Origin: Branchiostoma floridae
Taxonomy: Eukaryota; Chordata; Leptocardii; Amphioxiformes; Branchiostomatidae
Direction of reading: 5' to 3'
Assembly (NCBI RefSeq): GCF_000003815.2
Contig: NC_049981.1
Span: 14,778,581-14,842,580 of the forward strand
Length of the DNA: 64,000 bases
Part shown: piece after piece, positions 38,414 through 51,900 of the stretch
How positions within the stretch are numbered: position 1 is the first letter of the stretch
Layout: every line of letters starts with the position of its first letter
Position numbers and translations under genes: made by a program
The notes under the pieces: model-generated
Told to the model about the DNA's origin: nothing
The model's input: only the letters and a program-made list of their open reading frames with translations
The model's database searches: none

Positions 38414-41400
38414 CTAGGCAGAAATCATGCGGCGGACCATGTAGTTGAGGATGCCACCATGGCTGAAGTACGTTAACTCCACAGGAGTGTCGAACCGCAC
38501 CAACGCTTTGAACGTCCGCTCTTCCCCATTCACCTACAAGGTTGGGAGAAAAAAATGTTCTTCATTGATTAAGTCTTTAAGTTTACAGTTGTCAATCTAG
38601 AAAAGTTTCCACTATTTGCAACACTGTCTCAAGTTGGTATGATTATTTATAAGACTACACAAGCAGTAATTCATCCTACTTATTCTGTGCCTTGTCCACA
38701 GTACCTACATGTATGCAATACCAGTATGTTAAGGTAGTGACAAAAGCCGTAAAATGTACCAGGAGTTCATTTTGTCTGAAAACTTACCAAGTATAAGATA
38801 AGCAAAAGGACAAGATACATATGAAAACACTAGACTCTTATGCTGATTTTTTCAGACCAGCATACATGTATCTTATATCTGATAGCCAACAAAGAGATCT
38901 ATGCCGCTATGTGTGAAATGTTACCTTTATGTCGATGGTCTGCCCAGGTTGTATGTCATCAGCTAGTTGTATAGTGAAGCGCTCCTTCCCGGTAAGTCCG
39001 AGAGACTCGGCAGTCTCCCCAGGTAGGTACTGTAGAGGGATGATGCCCATCCCTACCAGGTTACTCCTGTGGATCCTCTCATAGCTCTCCGCTATCACTG
39101 CCCTGATGCCCTGGGGAACAGTTACAAGGCTTACCTCAAAAACGCCGCTTTAGGTTTTACAAAAACATCTATTGGTCAAACCTTGTTAAACCCAGTTTAC
39201 ATACTTAACTCTTAAGAAAACAAATATTCTTATTCAGTCCACAAGGATTTAATCTGCCAATGTGTGAAATGTTACCTTTAAGTCAATGTATTGATTTACC
39301 AATCTCTTGCTATTTTAGCTGCATCCAAGGCCTCTTAGCAGCAAAATTCCTTGCTTTATTGCCAACCTACCTGCATCCAAGGCCCCTTAGCAGCCCAGTC
39401 TCTAGACGACCCAGACCCGTATTCCTTCCCTGCCAGAATGATGACAGACTGGCCTTCCTCACGATACCTCACTGCAGCATCAAACACATCCATCTGCACA
39501 AGGGAAAATGTTAGAGGCTCTTTAAAACTTGTACAAGCAGTACACATACACACATACACACACACACACACACATCAAAAGAGATCGACTCTCTGTCAAT
39601 AGAGATTGCAATAAGGACACTAGGAATGTGTAAAGGTCTCCCAAGTCCTAAATGTGATCGAAAGTGACATGAATCAAGGTTCTGATTGTTTGAAGGAAAA
39701 TCTTAAAATTGGTCTCTTCCCTGACATATAAACATGTACATACTGACAAAACTAAACACGCATGAGACAAATGGCATTAAAGTATTAATTACAGTTAGGA
39801 GTCATGAATGAACTTACTGTGTCTCCAGAGGGAACGTGACAAGTTTTTGGAGAAGCCTTGCCGATGAACTTGTTGAGCAGGCGGATGTTGGCGAACGTTC
39901 CCCTTGACATGACGGCGTCGTTGCCACGCCGACTGCCGTACGAGTTGAAGTCACGCGGAGTCAGTCTGGAGATATGGAGAAAACATTTACAAGCAAATGC
40001 AGGATATTTCTCTTGTACATGTATTTTGAACCTCAACGAATTGTACAAAACAGTTCTCCAAAAATTTTGACAGAAATTAGCTTGCCTGTCACTATTGTTT
40101 TGAATGCATACTACATAGATGTACATGGAACAGTGCTATATTTGGATATATTGTTAAACCTGTCTATAGCGACCATGAAATGGTCACAGTAGACAGGTAG
40201 TCAATATAGACAGAATTCTTGATAATGGACCACCAAAAGTAGCCACCCACAACGGCCAGGTGGTCCCTATTCAGAGGTCGTCACTAGTACATGCAATATT
40301 TGACTGCAGTCAATTCTTAGGAATGATCCTTAGCTGAAGAAACAAAACAGAAGTAGAGTGGAGACTTACCCCTTGCTCGCCAGATAGCGCGCGGCGGGAC
40401 TGTTCCTAGCGATACTGCCAGCTGGTGAGATGTGGTCTGTCGTGACCGAGTCCCCCAGATTCAGCAGCGCGAAGGCATCAGTGATTGCCTGGAGTGAAGG
40501 AATCTCCGCAGTCTGTTGCAGAAAAAAAAGCTTAATCACATCTTTATCCTTCTGGGCCACAACTTAATTATACTGCATCAAGACCAATGTTGTGGCTAAG
40601 CACAATTGTACAATTCGTTTAATGTAAATTGATTTAAGTTTGCAGGGATTTAATTTCCCAGTAGGGAGAAAATGGAGTGGTTTTGAGTTGGCAGAAGTGC
40701 TATAATAGTCACATAATGTAAATTAATAAAAACTCTGAAGTTGATCTGCATTTACAGTACACTACTGTCAATTGCAGCTAGAAAAAACACTATAAAGTTT
40801 TCATAAACATCTGGAAAAAAGGATTACACGAACAGTGTGTACATGCAAATGAGGTACGTACCATCTCTTCAAAGAAGGGGGGAGACTTGATGTACGTTGA
40901 CTTGGGATCCCATGGGTAGAGTTGGGCATCTGAAGCTTCAAGATTGTTCCAGGCCTCATTTCCATCCTGTAGGTACAAAGTTAAAACTTTAAAGACTTTC
41001 CCACACCTGTGGTGCACTGTGGTTAAAAACTAGTCTTCCCATTACACCAGGTAGCCATAGTTTTTAAACTATATAAAAATGTACTGCTGACAATGCTTGT
41101 CTGTTTCATGGACAAAATGTAGCATCCTTTCATGACAATGTAGGATCTTCAAAGATTTTAAGGGTCATATTGATGAAGGTATGCTGTACATTCACAGTAG
41201 CTTTAGTTTTGTGACGAAGAAAGGAGGTTTTAATCATGTTTGAAGTTCCACACTGACCTGTATCCTAGCGTAAACGTCCTTGAACATGGCAGGTACCACG
41301 TTCTTTCGCTCCACCTCCTGGATTTCAGCACGGGTCGGCCAGACATCACGTAGGAAAATCTCTTTACCATCAGCTGTCTTTCCTAGTGGGAAAGATGAGG

Positions 41401-44400
41401 AACTTAACCCCTGATAGTCTATGTTTTTAGTGTTTTAGCATGACTTCAGTGCATGGAGGTAGTTATAGCATAATGTATGACAAAGGAGCCAAAAACATGC
41501 TTCATTTCAACCCCAAATCCATCTTAAACAAAGGAATTTAAGTTACTGTCAAACTGTTACGAAAACTAAAAACAAAATTGTGTTAAAATTGTGTACCGAG
41601 TGGTTCAGTCTCGAAATCGATGCTGACAGTCCCTGCGATAGCGTACGCGATGACCAGCGGAGGGGAAGCCAGGTAGTTGGCACGTGTCAGGGGGTGGATA
41701 CGCCCCTCAAAGTTCCTGTTTCCAGAAAGGACACCGACCGCAACCAAGTCTCCCTGGAACATATCAAAGGAGGGACATTCTGTAAAGCTAATGGTACAAC
41801 CCGCCGTACATTTTTTGAGAGGCCACGTCCGCCACATATTTCTGAAAACGTTCAGGATGTACAGCGCAGGCGTGTCGCCAGTACAGGCACGTACGGGATG
41901 AATCTGCAGCCCGATGGCACACAAAGTTTTGCCAGGGCGTAAAGTTCTGCGTGGTCCAAAATCTGTCGGATTCCCTAAGAGTTTGTACGGAGGCGGTACT
42001 GACCACTTACGGATCCCAAAAGATCGCCCACGTTTTGCCACAAAGACAGCACGTATTTGCATGTACGGCGGGTTGTGCCCTTAGCTTAAGTACACTTTAC
42101 AACATTCCATTGGTCTAGCGGCCAGTTCAGCCGAAACAGGATCAAGAGGTTACATGTACATGTTTGATTCCTGTCAGTCCTGTCCTCAGTACTAAACACA
42201 ACTTTCCTCACTCCACCTAGGTGCTAACATGGTTGGAGAGGTAAAAGGTGGTGGAAGGAGAGGGATGAGCTCCACCTAACAATGTTGTGCCCTAGATACT
42301 GTAGATAAAGCCCCACTGCTATAACAGCCATAAACTTTAAAAGACTATGAGAGCTATATTACCATTTTACCTCACAGAAAAACAACACATTATGAAAGTC
42401 TCTACAACAATCTTTAGACTCATACTAATCACTGTTAAACCATGACAGTGCTTTTATATTTTGGTATATATATTTTGGTATACAAAATTTTGTATTCATA
42501 TACATAAATCATACCTGTGAACCTTTCTCAGCAATACAATGCCTCGAAGGCAGACTTACTCATACATAAATCTATATATGCTATAAAAACATCTATGAAC
42601 AGTTAAGTATTTTTTTTTTTAGTTATGTTTTTTTTACCTTTTCAACTGCCTCAGCCACTGGCTCAGGAAGGGGCCCGCTGTTCCCTATACATGTCATGCA
42701 GCCATAGCCAACAATGTCAAACCTGGGGAACACACAAAACAAGTACATCAACTTCTACATCTTATTCACTGAACCTAGGCAGGCCATCAGGAATAAAACA
42801 ACAAAACTTGGTACAAACTACAACACAAAGCAACAAGTACAGGAAATCTTGGAATGGTGGTTTGTGTTGACCTCTCCTGTTCATGACACTGAGATGTGTT
42901 CCCAACAGAACTCTTAGAACGACAATCTTAAAGACGGATAAAGCTTCTTTCCCCTTCTACTGCATAACGAAGTACTTGATAATAAATAAAAAATAAATGA
43001 GTTAACAGTAATAGGTCTTGGCCACAATACAGCCGGGAGTAATACTGTACACAACAAGAACACAAATAAATTACATTTATATATCATAAAAGATAATACT
43101 TGTTAGGTTGACTCAAAAGACAGATGAGGTGACACTGGAAAACGTTATCTTACCCTAGTTGCTTGAGATATGGTGTGACCCCACTCTCCTGTAGGTAGTA
43201 GGTAACAACCCCACTACCGGGGGACAGACTGGTTTTGATGTACGGCTTCACTGTCAGACCAGCCTCTACTACTTTCTTGGCCAAAAGTCCTACAAAAAAA
43301 TAAACAATTCTTCACCACTAATTCATATCAATGAATGAATAAATGAATACATTGAAAAGTAACTTCTGACTTTTTTATGACCAATTCTTACAAGTTGAAA
43401 TAAAAAGGCTTATTTTCTTTGTCCCCAGCAACATTGATTAGAATCTGCAGTTCATTTACAGACTGCTAGGTAGTGCTAATAACTACAAAATCATTCAAAA
43501 TAATTAGACTTTTAAGTGGTTTTCAAACCATGTTAGAACAATATTAATCAAAAAAGCCATAACAATGGTATTGAAAACTTTCCTTTTTTTTACTAAGTTA
43601 TACATGTACAATAGGAAAGTCTATAAAGATCATAAAGCAACAATGCTTATATAATAAACAGTGGAACATTTAGACAAGTCCACTTACCAGCTCCCAACAT
43701 GACAGAGGGGTTACTAGTGTTGGTACAGCTGGTGATGGCAGCGATCACCACACTGCCGTGGCTTAGTGCGTACTCCTTATCGTTGTATGTGAAGGGTATC
43801 GCGCTGGACTGTTTCTCCTTAGGAATGGCGAAACCCTTGAAGCCGACCTTGTTGGCGAGGCACTGTTGGAAGTCCTGCTTCATGTCGGAGACGGGCACGC
43901 GGTCGTGTGGACGTTTGGGCCCGCTCACCGAGGGCACAACTGTGGCCAGGTCCAGCTCTACTATCTATGGTTAACAAAAAGAAAAGGTCTTTAATTAAAA
44001 TGATCACATTGTGCGCAATACATGCCTATAATACTGGATGAAACAGGTCAGCATTTTTGTAATTACCACTGAGCAACCAAAAGTTTGACAGGTCACTAAA
44101 CAAATTACAAAAATAGGACAAATTCTTTCACATCAGGTGTGTTTTGTTGTCTTTTACATCAAACTTGTTGCATCATATTCATGAAGTTGCGGGTCACACA
44201 AATCCAGTTTTGGTAAGGAAGGAAAATATTTAAGTTTAAAAGAAGACATTTGTGTTCTTAATTCCAACATAAAGAAAGAAGAAAAGGTGTTACCTGACTA
44301 AAGTTAGGGTCCTGGTCTGTGTTGTTGAAGTCCCTGTACATGTTACAAGCTTTCAGGTAGGCTTCAATGTACACAAGCTTCTTCTCGTCACGATCTACAT

Positions 44401-45965
44401 AGAGTTAGAATATTTCTGATTAACTTTTCATAAAATTTGTGGAATCATCCATGTGTATATGGGGCAGCAATGATGACACAGAAGGCAATAATTACATTAT
44501 GGTGCTGTATGGTCTTTAGAAAGCTATATTAAACCTTTAATGGATTATCACAAGAAAACACAAAGGCTCCTGTAGCTCAACATACGTACTAGGAATAACC
44601 AAGGCAGATAAAAATTCTTTTTGTAGCAAAGAAAAGAACCCATTCTATACATGTATTTAAGGGTAGAGATTGTGACATGGCAGAATTGCTGATTCTACAG
44701 GTACAGATTGCAACTGACATGGACTCCAATCAGGCCTGGATACTAGGAATACATCAGGGTGGTCTCCTATTTATAAATCCTGACTTTCATCAAGTCAATC
44801 TATTGATCTATAAGGCCATGAATGGAAATTAAAATGTTGTGACTGTGCTTTAAGAGACAGTCTTTTAATCTATACAACATTGTGCTTACTTGTCTGTCTC
44901 AGATAGACCATAGACATGTCGTCCACTGGGAAGTAACCGACAGTAGCACCATATTCGGGACACATGTTGGAGATGGTGGCCCGGTCTGCGATGGACAGTT
45001 GGGAAACTCCTGGCCCGAAAAACTCCACAAACTTGCCCACAACTCCAACCTGACGTAAATGCTATAAGGAAGAAGATTTTAAAACTAATTATAAACACAG
45101 CATTCTTATTACAATGCATTTGAAGGGAACGTTTCTCTTTCTACTTCCAGTCTAGTATCATAACCAATACAAATAGCAGGATGTAGGTTAAATAGGATAG
45201 AAAAACATTACCTTGGTAATGGTCAATACTACATCGGTGGAAGTGACCAGCTGATTCAGCTGTCCAGTTATTTTGTAGCCCACAACTTGTGGTAGCACCA
45301 TGGAAATAGCCTGGCCCAACATCACAGCCTCTGCCTCAATTCCACCAACACCTTCGATGTTAAAAAACACATACTTTACTACTTTCATCTTTGACACCAA
45401 TACATTTGTATCACATCTATTCTAGTGATGATAAAGTAAAACAAACATAGATGCATTTCTGTGACTTGTTAAAGCATACTATATCAACATTTATCCTAGA
45501 GTCAGCTTTGTTATTAATACAGTATCATGGATTTCTTAAATACGAATTTTTTTAAACCAATGGCTTTTTGCAACAATTGGAACTCAATTCATCATCATCA
45601 TCATCATCGGTCGGCTGCAGCGCAGGTGACTGCAAGCTTCCTCCAGTTCCTCAATTCAATACAGTCAAAACTGCTCAAGATGACCATTCAGGGGAATGAT
45701 AAAATCTGCTGCATATGAATAGGTGTTCGCCATAGACAGGATTCTAAATATCAACAAAAATTTGGACACATTGGCCAGCCACTAGTACAGGTTTGAATGT
45801 TTCTCTCCCAAATTCTCTGACGTGTCCTTCCACTACCTTGTCCCCAGATGCACTAATACTCACCCCATCCCAGGATGCCAAGCCCATTGATCATGGTAGT
45901 ATGGGAGTCGGTGCCCACCAGGCTATCTGGGTACAGGGTACCGTTGGTGTTGAAGACAACCCTTC

Positions 45966-45996
<31 letters not shown>

Positions 45997-48900
45997 ACCG
46001 GATCCTGGCGGAACAATCAGCATGTTTCGCAGCGCCTTGGCACCCCACTGTGATATAAAACATGATTTACCTACTGAAGTGTAGTCAAGAAATTTCAGGG
46101 ATAGATGTACAGGACGATCCAATAGCCCTGCCACATGTTAAATGTAGAAATGCAAAATAAAAACCTAACAAAAGCAAACATTTGACAGACATGCAGTCGA
46201 CCTCTCATTGCTTGACCTGCTTATTGTCATTCTCTCATTGGTTGAACTGTTAATAGTGATGGACAACCAGGATCGGTGTATTGCTGAACAATTTTAATTA
46301 CATGTACTGACAGCATGGCTAAGAACATATCAAAACTTTAGCAAAAGAAACAACGGTGAAAGGCATAGGAAAGTAAATAAAGATCAAGCATTTTTTCTTC
46401 TTCATTTTTTCCAAAGTAAACTATGATTTTTTGCATCTCCTTGAGACTTTTGGATTTTTCTGTAAGAAGAAAAAAACAAACCTTAAGAAACTGGAAGCGT
46501 TCTTGGTTCCTTTGAAACTCCAGTTTCTGGTTCTGTTTAAGGGCATCTTGGCTGATTAAAGGGCAGACAAAAAACAGAGTTATCAGTCTTTGCAGTGTCT
46601 ACTTAAATACAAGTGCTTTGGTGAGGCACAGAAGCACATTTTTTAAAACTAAACCAAATCTTGCATTGATGTTAAGAAATTGAATCCTTTTTGCAAGGGA
46701 CTTTTACTTTATGGCTATTTTCATCTTTGATATGTATCTTGTTGTCATTCATGGGCCAAAGTGTGTGGGGGCTGGCCTTAGAAACAGTGTGCAAGTTAGT
46801 TTGGTTATGATAATATAGTTGAAAATTCAACCATATAGTGCATCCTGCAAGCTGCAATATAAAGCAATACAAATTACAATGCAGGAACAACTGAGGAAAT
46901 GGGGGTTAGTTGGTTATTGAAAAATGATTGATTGGATGTTAGCATAGAGAGGGGGAGGGATATGGTGGCCACCAAGCTGAGCACATATGGACTGATATGG
47001 AAAAAGGTTCATTTCCTTTGTGAGACTAAATAAGAGGAAAATTGGAATGAACTTTTGGTCAGTTTGCATGGTAACCAAAATGGAAAGAGAAAACTAGCTA
47101 CCTAGCAATGCTCAGCACATGTAAGAAGCTGCTAAGCAAAAATGTAAGCTGCAAAGCAAACTAGCAGAGTGCTAGGAAGGATCAAAAACGTTTGGTGACA
47201 GAAGGGCCAATTTCTGTCTCAACACTAGCAATCTAGCAATCACATGTCAATTTCAAACCAACAAAAATGCTTCATCTATGATTTTCATGAATGGAACAGA
47301 AGACAAATTTGAACAGCATCCTTCCTAGTCCCTGCTTAAGTCCTGCAGTGGCAAAACTCGTTACAAAATATGCACATTAAAAACAAGTCTCAAAAATAAC
47401 TACCAATCTGTAGGCTGTTGGTGAAAAGGACAAATTTCTTCTAGTTTTGGCAGGCCCGTGTTGAGACAGATATTGCACCCCTTAGCAGCACCCCCACAGG
47501 ATTTGGCTGGTACTGCAGCATTTGCACGCGATGCCGTTTGTCCCGGCCTAAGCCCTCCTCCTGGGTTTGGTGTATTTCTTACTATACTTGTGCTGTAAGG
47601 AGACAAAGTCAGTACAACACTTAGCTAAATGCTTGGGTTTTTTTGGCAAACAAAAACATAAGACCTTCTTTCCATGAGCTAAATATTTTTGACATTGGGG
47701 CATCACTAATGGTTAGCTGACCAGACAAAAAGGTCATAGTAACACAAATGTGATCCTTGTCTGCCACAAACATAGTCTACAAAGCAGAAGGAGTTATAAA
47801 GAATGTATTTCTTGTATGGAATGCAGCCGAACATAATAACATAGATGTTATTTGAGAAGCCATTTAGGTGCAAACTGTCCAAAAGATTTTCTTCTTCAAA
47901 ACATACATTCTGTGAATGTAGCTTAATTAGCAAAATGATTTGACTGTACACATGCCAAATGGCCCAAAGGAAAACTCCCATTGATTGATTGATTTTATTT
48001 TGCACTTTAAAAAATGATACATACAGAAAATTATAGAATACAACAGAACGTGCAAGGGGGGAGAAAAAAGCCATGTGGCTTATACAAACTCTCCCCCCGT
48101 CAAAATATACAAATCATGATACAATTAGATGGTCATGAAGATTATACATCGAACAATAATAAACCAAGTGAAAAAAATATAACTCAGTGATCATACATAA
48201 CGTTACAATTAATCTTAACATCAAAAACTGAAATTAGACAAAACTAAACATGATCAACAGATCATAAAGAAATTAGTCAAAATCATACAATTAATCATGC
48301 TAGCAAAACAAAATGAAAGCAAGTACAGATAACCAAGACAATGGGTGCAAAGACTGCAAACAAACAGGTTAAAGGAGCACCAAATACACGGAGTAATACT
48401 AAATGATAATTGAGCATAACATGATCAAAAACAAGGAAAAAAACAAATCAGGAGTAAATAGTTGGCTTCTCTATAAGGTTGTTTTTCATACGTTTCTTGA
48501 AAATGGAAAGGGACTGACAATTTCGTAGGGAAAGACTTAGAGTGTTCCATATGGATGGGCCTCTAAACATTATAGTAAATTGTGTTAGGTTCGATTTTGT
48601 TTTAATAGGTCTAAGACTATTTTGCTGCCTTGTACTGTGATTGTGAATATCTGCGTTGTACTTAAAAATGTCTTTATATAGGACTGGTAAGAAAGAATTA
48701 TTGTGAATAACTTTATGGACGAAAATGGCTGACTGCAATTTGTTTATGTCGTATACTGTCAAAATCTTCAGATTGTGAAAAAAAGTTGCTGAATTTGCTA
48801 TAAAAGAGGCGTTTGATGCAATTCTAACAAAACGTTTTTGTAGTAGGTGCAGTGGCATTCAAGAAGTCAAAAGTGGGCAGACAACATATCTTATAAAAAG

Positions 48901-51900
48901 ATGGTACTTGGTGATTTAGGGGGATACAATAAAAGGGAAGATTAAACATGCAATTAAAATGAAAGGTGTACAAGGGACAGCCACAGTAAATCAAATGTCT
49001 AAATGTTCCAACCCTGTCCACACTCTTCATACCTAATCAGCCACACCTTGGAGGTGAAGCCAAAAACAACCGTATTACTTACTGCTTGTTAGTTGATTTA
49101 AGTGGATTGGAATATGACACAAAAACTCTTATATTATATTTGTTGTCCCCTGTAGCTTTCATTGTACCATAAGCCAAGGAAATCTAATTTCAACATATAA
49201 CAGTTGCTGCACTTAAGTTTTGACTCTTTTTACTTCCATAAAACAATCAAGAACTACAAAAAACTCAGGCCAAAGCTTACCTCCTAGAGACATCCACTTG
49301 AACAGAATGGTCTATAACTAAGTCTGCCGGACAGACGGGGTTAATTTTGGACGGGTCCCCTCCGAGTCGCTTCACTGCATCCCGCATGGCTGCGAAGTCA
49401 ACCACCGCGGGAACACCTCTGGAATGCACAGGTACAAACCAACAAGTCAGACAAATCTTATTCTATATTAGTGTTACAAATACAGGAACACAAATAACTT
49501 TCCTAGGTGACATGAAAATAAATTTGGGAGGAAGTTGATAATATTGTTCATATTACACCACATTTTGAATGTCATTTTATGTGTACATGCATTGCTGTTT
49601 GTCTTATTGTACTTTTTTAAGATATTCACTAAGACTTCTCAAAACAATGTACATCATAATCACAATAAAACATTGCACTGATAACTCATTAAACAAAAAT
49701 CCCTGTTACCAAATCTTGTATATTTGTAATAACAAAAAAAATCTGGCAACAAAAGGCTAACTTTAAAGGCAGTTAGAAATCAATGATCATATGGTAGACA
49801 ACAATGAAGGCCTTACGTGAAGTCTTGCAGAATGACCCTAGCAGGCCTGAATGGTACTTCAACTGCCTTTGTCTGTGTTTCTTCCCATGACAGGATGTTC
49901 TCTACATCTTTGGGGTGGACCTGGAAGTTATCACAGTTCCGCACTGCAGACTCCAGCAGTACCCGGATGGAGAAGGGCAGGCGCTCTATTGGCGGACAGA
50001 AATTATGGTCATCACTTACATGAAGAACTTTTGACACTAATCTATTGAGATTTACCACATTTGTAGAAGGATCAACATCATCTGTAACCTTTCTAAGATG
50101 CTAACCCAGAGCCAAAGATTTGTACCACTAGAACCATGCACAAAGTGTGATTCTCAACATGGGCTGTCCAGCTTAATATGTATGCCACATCAAAGAGGAC
50201 AACTGAACCTAGTTTTTGCCAGAGTCCAGTGAGGAAAAAGTGTAAGGTGCCTTTCCAAAGGGCCCAACACAGGGGCCTGCCAGAAATTCCAATCTAGAAC
50301 CTTCATATTCTAAGTAAGCAACCCTAACCACTATACCACTTTGCAACATACTTAAAGCAGGCATGTTATTTTAGCCCTGTTTTTGTTTTCAGGTCTAAGG
50401 TGCTGTGCTTTTATTGTTCAATTGTTAATGCAAAATCAAAAACTTCACAGTTACACATTTTCAATTTCATTAAACCCCAACAGTGATCACAACTGGACTA
50501 CTCTCAAGTCTCATCAACGATTTACATGTATTCATCATGGGAAAGATTCTGCTACCACCATGTCTTCTTGTGACAACTCACCATATCTTGGGTCGTTGAG
50601 CTTGAGAGGGTTGTAGTAAGTGAAGGACTCCCCTCCCACCTCAAGGGAGGCCACACACTGTTGGAAGGGGTGGGCTGGAAGAGATGGAAAAGACTTAAAC
50701 CCTCTTGTTGCTATGTCATCTATGGCCAACACAAACATTTAAGTAGAGCTATACTGTCTAAAAACTGGTTTTATTCTAAACCTGAGACAGATCGTGGGTT
50801 TCACATGACATATCATAACGGCAACCAGAATTTCAAATTCTAATTTGGTTGCCTTTTCTTTCACAATACAGTCACCACTTTAACTTCATTTACTTTTGCA
50901 ACAGTTGCAGTAGGAAAAAAACTGAGTTTGTTGTGGTATGTTAAATTCACAGTTAAATTAATTGTGCAGTACAGTAGCCAGTAGGGAAGGTAACTAGATT
51001 TAGTAACCTTTCTTCAGCCAATCAGAGTGCGCCATTTCCATGACCCCAATATTTGACCCCAAATCAAGATGGCCGCCAAAACCAGGAAGATCCAGGAACT
51101 TTGAGGAAGTGGTTGACACATGATGAAATCTGTTTGCTTTTTGTCTTTTGGTACATTACCGTTTCATATTGTTACTTCCATTTTTTTTGGTGTCTGTGTG
51201 TCTATCTGAGTGTGTGTTTAAGTTTCCGAATATTTCTGGTTAGCATAACTTTAGAACCTCTGGATAGAATGTTAATACTAGATGGGAGAGGTGCCCTACT
51301 ATCAATATTGTAGTATTTACTTCATTAGTAATAGACTTATTACATGTAATAGACTTTATAGTAAATACATCGAACAATGTTTATTTTTGACACTCATGTT
51401 GTTAACATCAATAAACACATTTATGTACATCGGAATTTTAAACTTATTACACTCCTCATCTTGTAGTCCTTGTTCTGTTATGCATACTACATGTACTAGT
51501 ATATGTTGAGGCTTTCACACAAAACTTTGACCATATAGTCATATAAATATAAATCTAATTATTTAATTTAATATAATAATTTAATATATCAAAAAACAGG
51601 TAGTGTGCGAAGGTCACAAAGCACTGTCTTAGAGTCTCTATTGATTAAACATCCTCACACAACATCCATATATCAACATTTACTTTTGCCTTTTTGGTGG
51701 CATAACATTGAGGAACATAGTCATACAAATATAAATGATGAACAAAACAGATACCACAGGGCACTGGTAACTTCATTTAGTCCTGTTCCTAACACAACAT
51801 ATCCACATAAACTTTTGCCTCTTATGGTGATATAACACTGAGGACCGTAGTCATACAAATATAAACCAACAAAATTAGGGAACTTTACATGGCCTCTACA

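Noticed and set aside
41754-42062. N-terminal extension of aconitase exon 14 in the open frame upstream
   Set aside because: The region is a TAA-flanked MITE. The acceptor at 41754-41755 continues exactly from exon 13 with family-conserved sequence.
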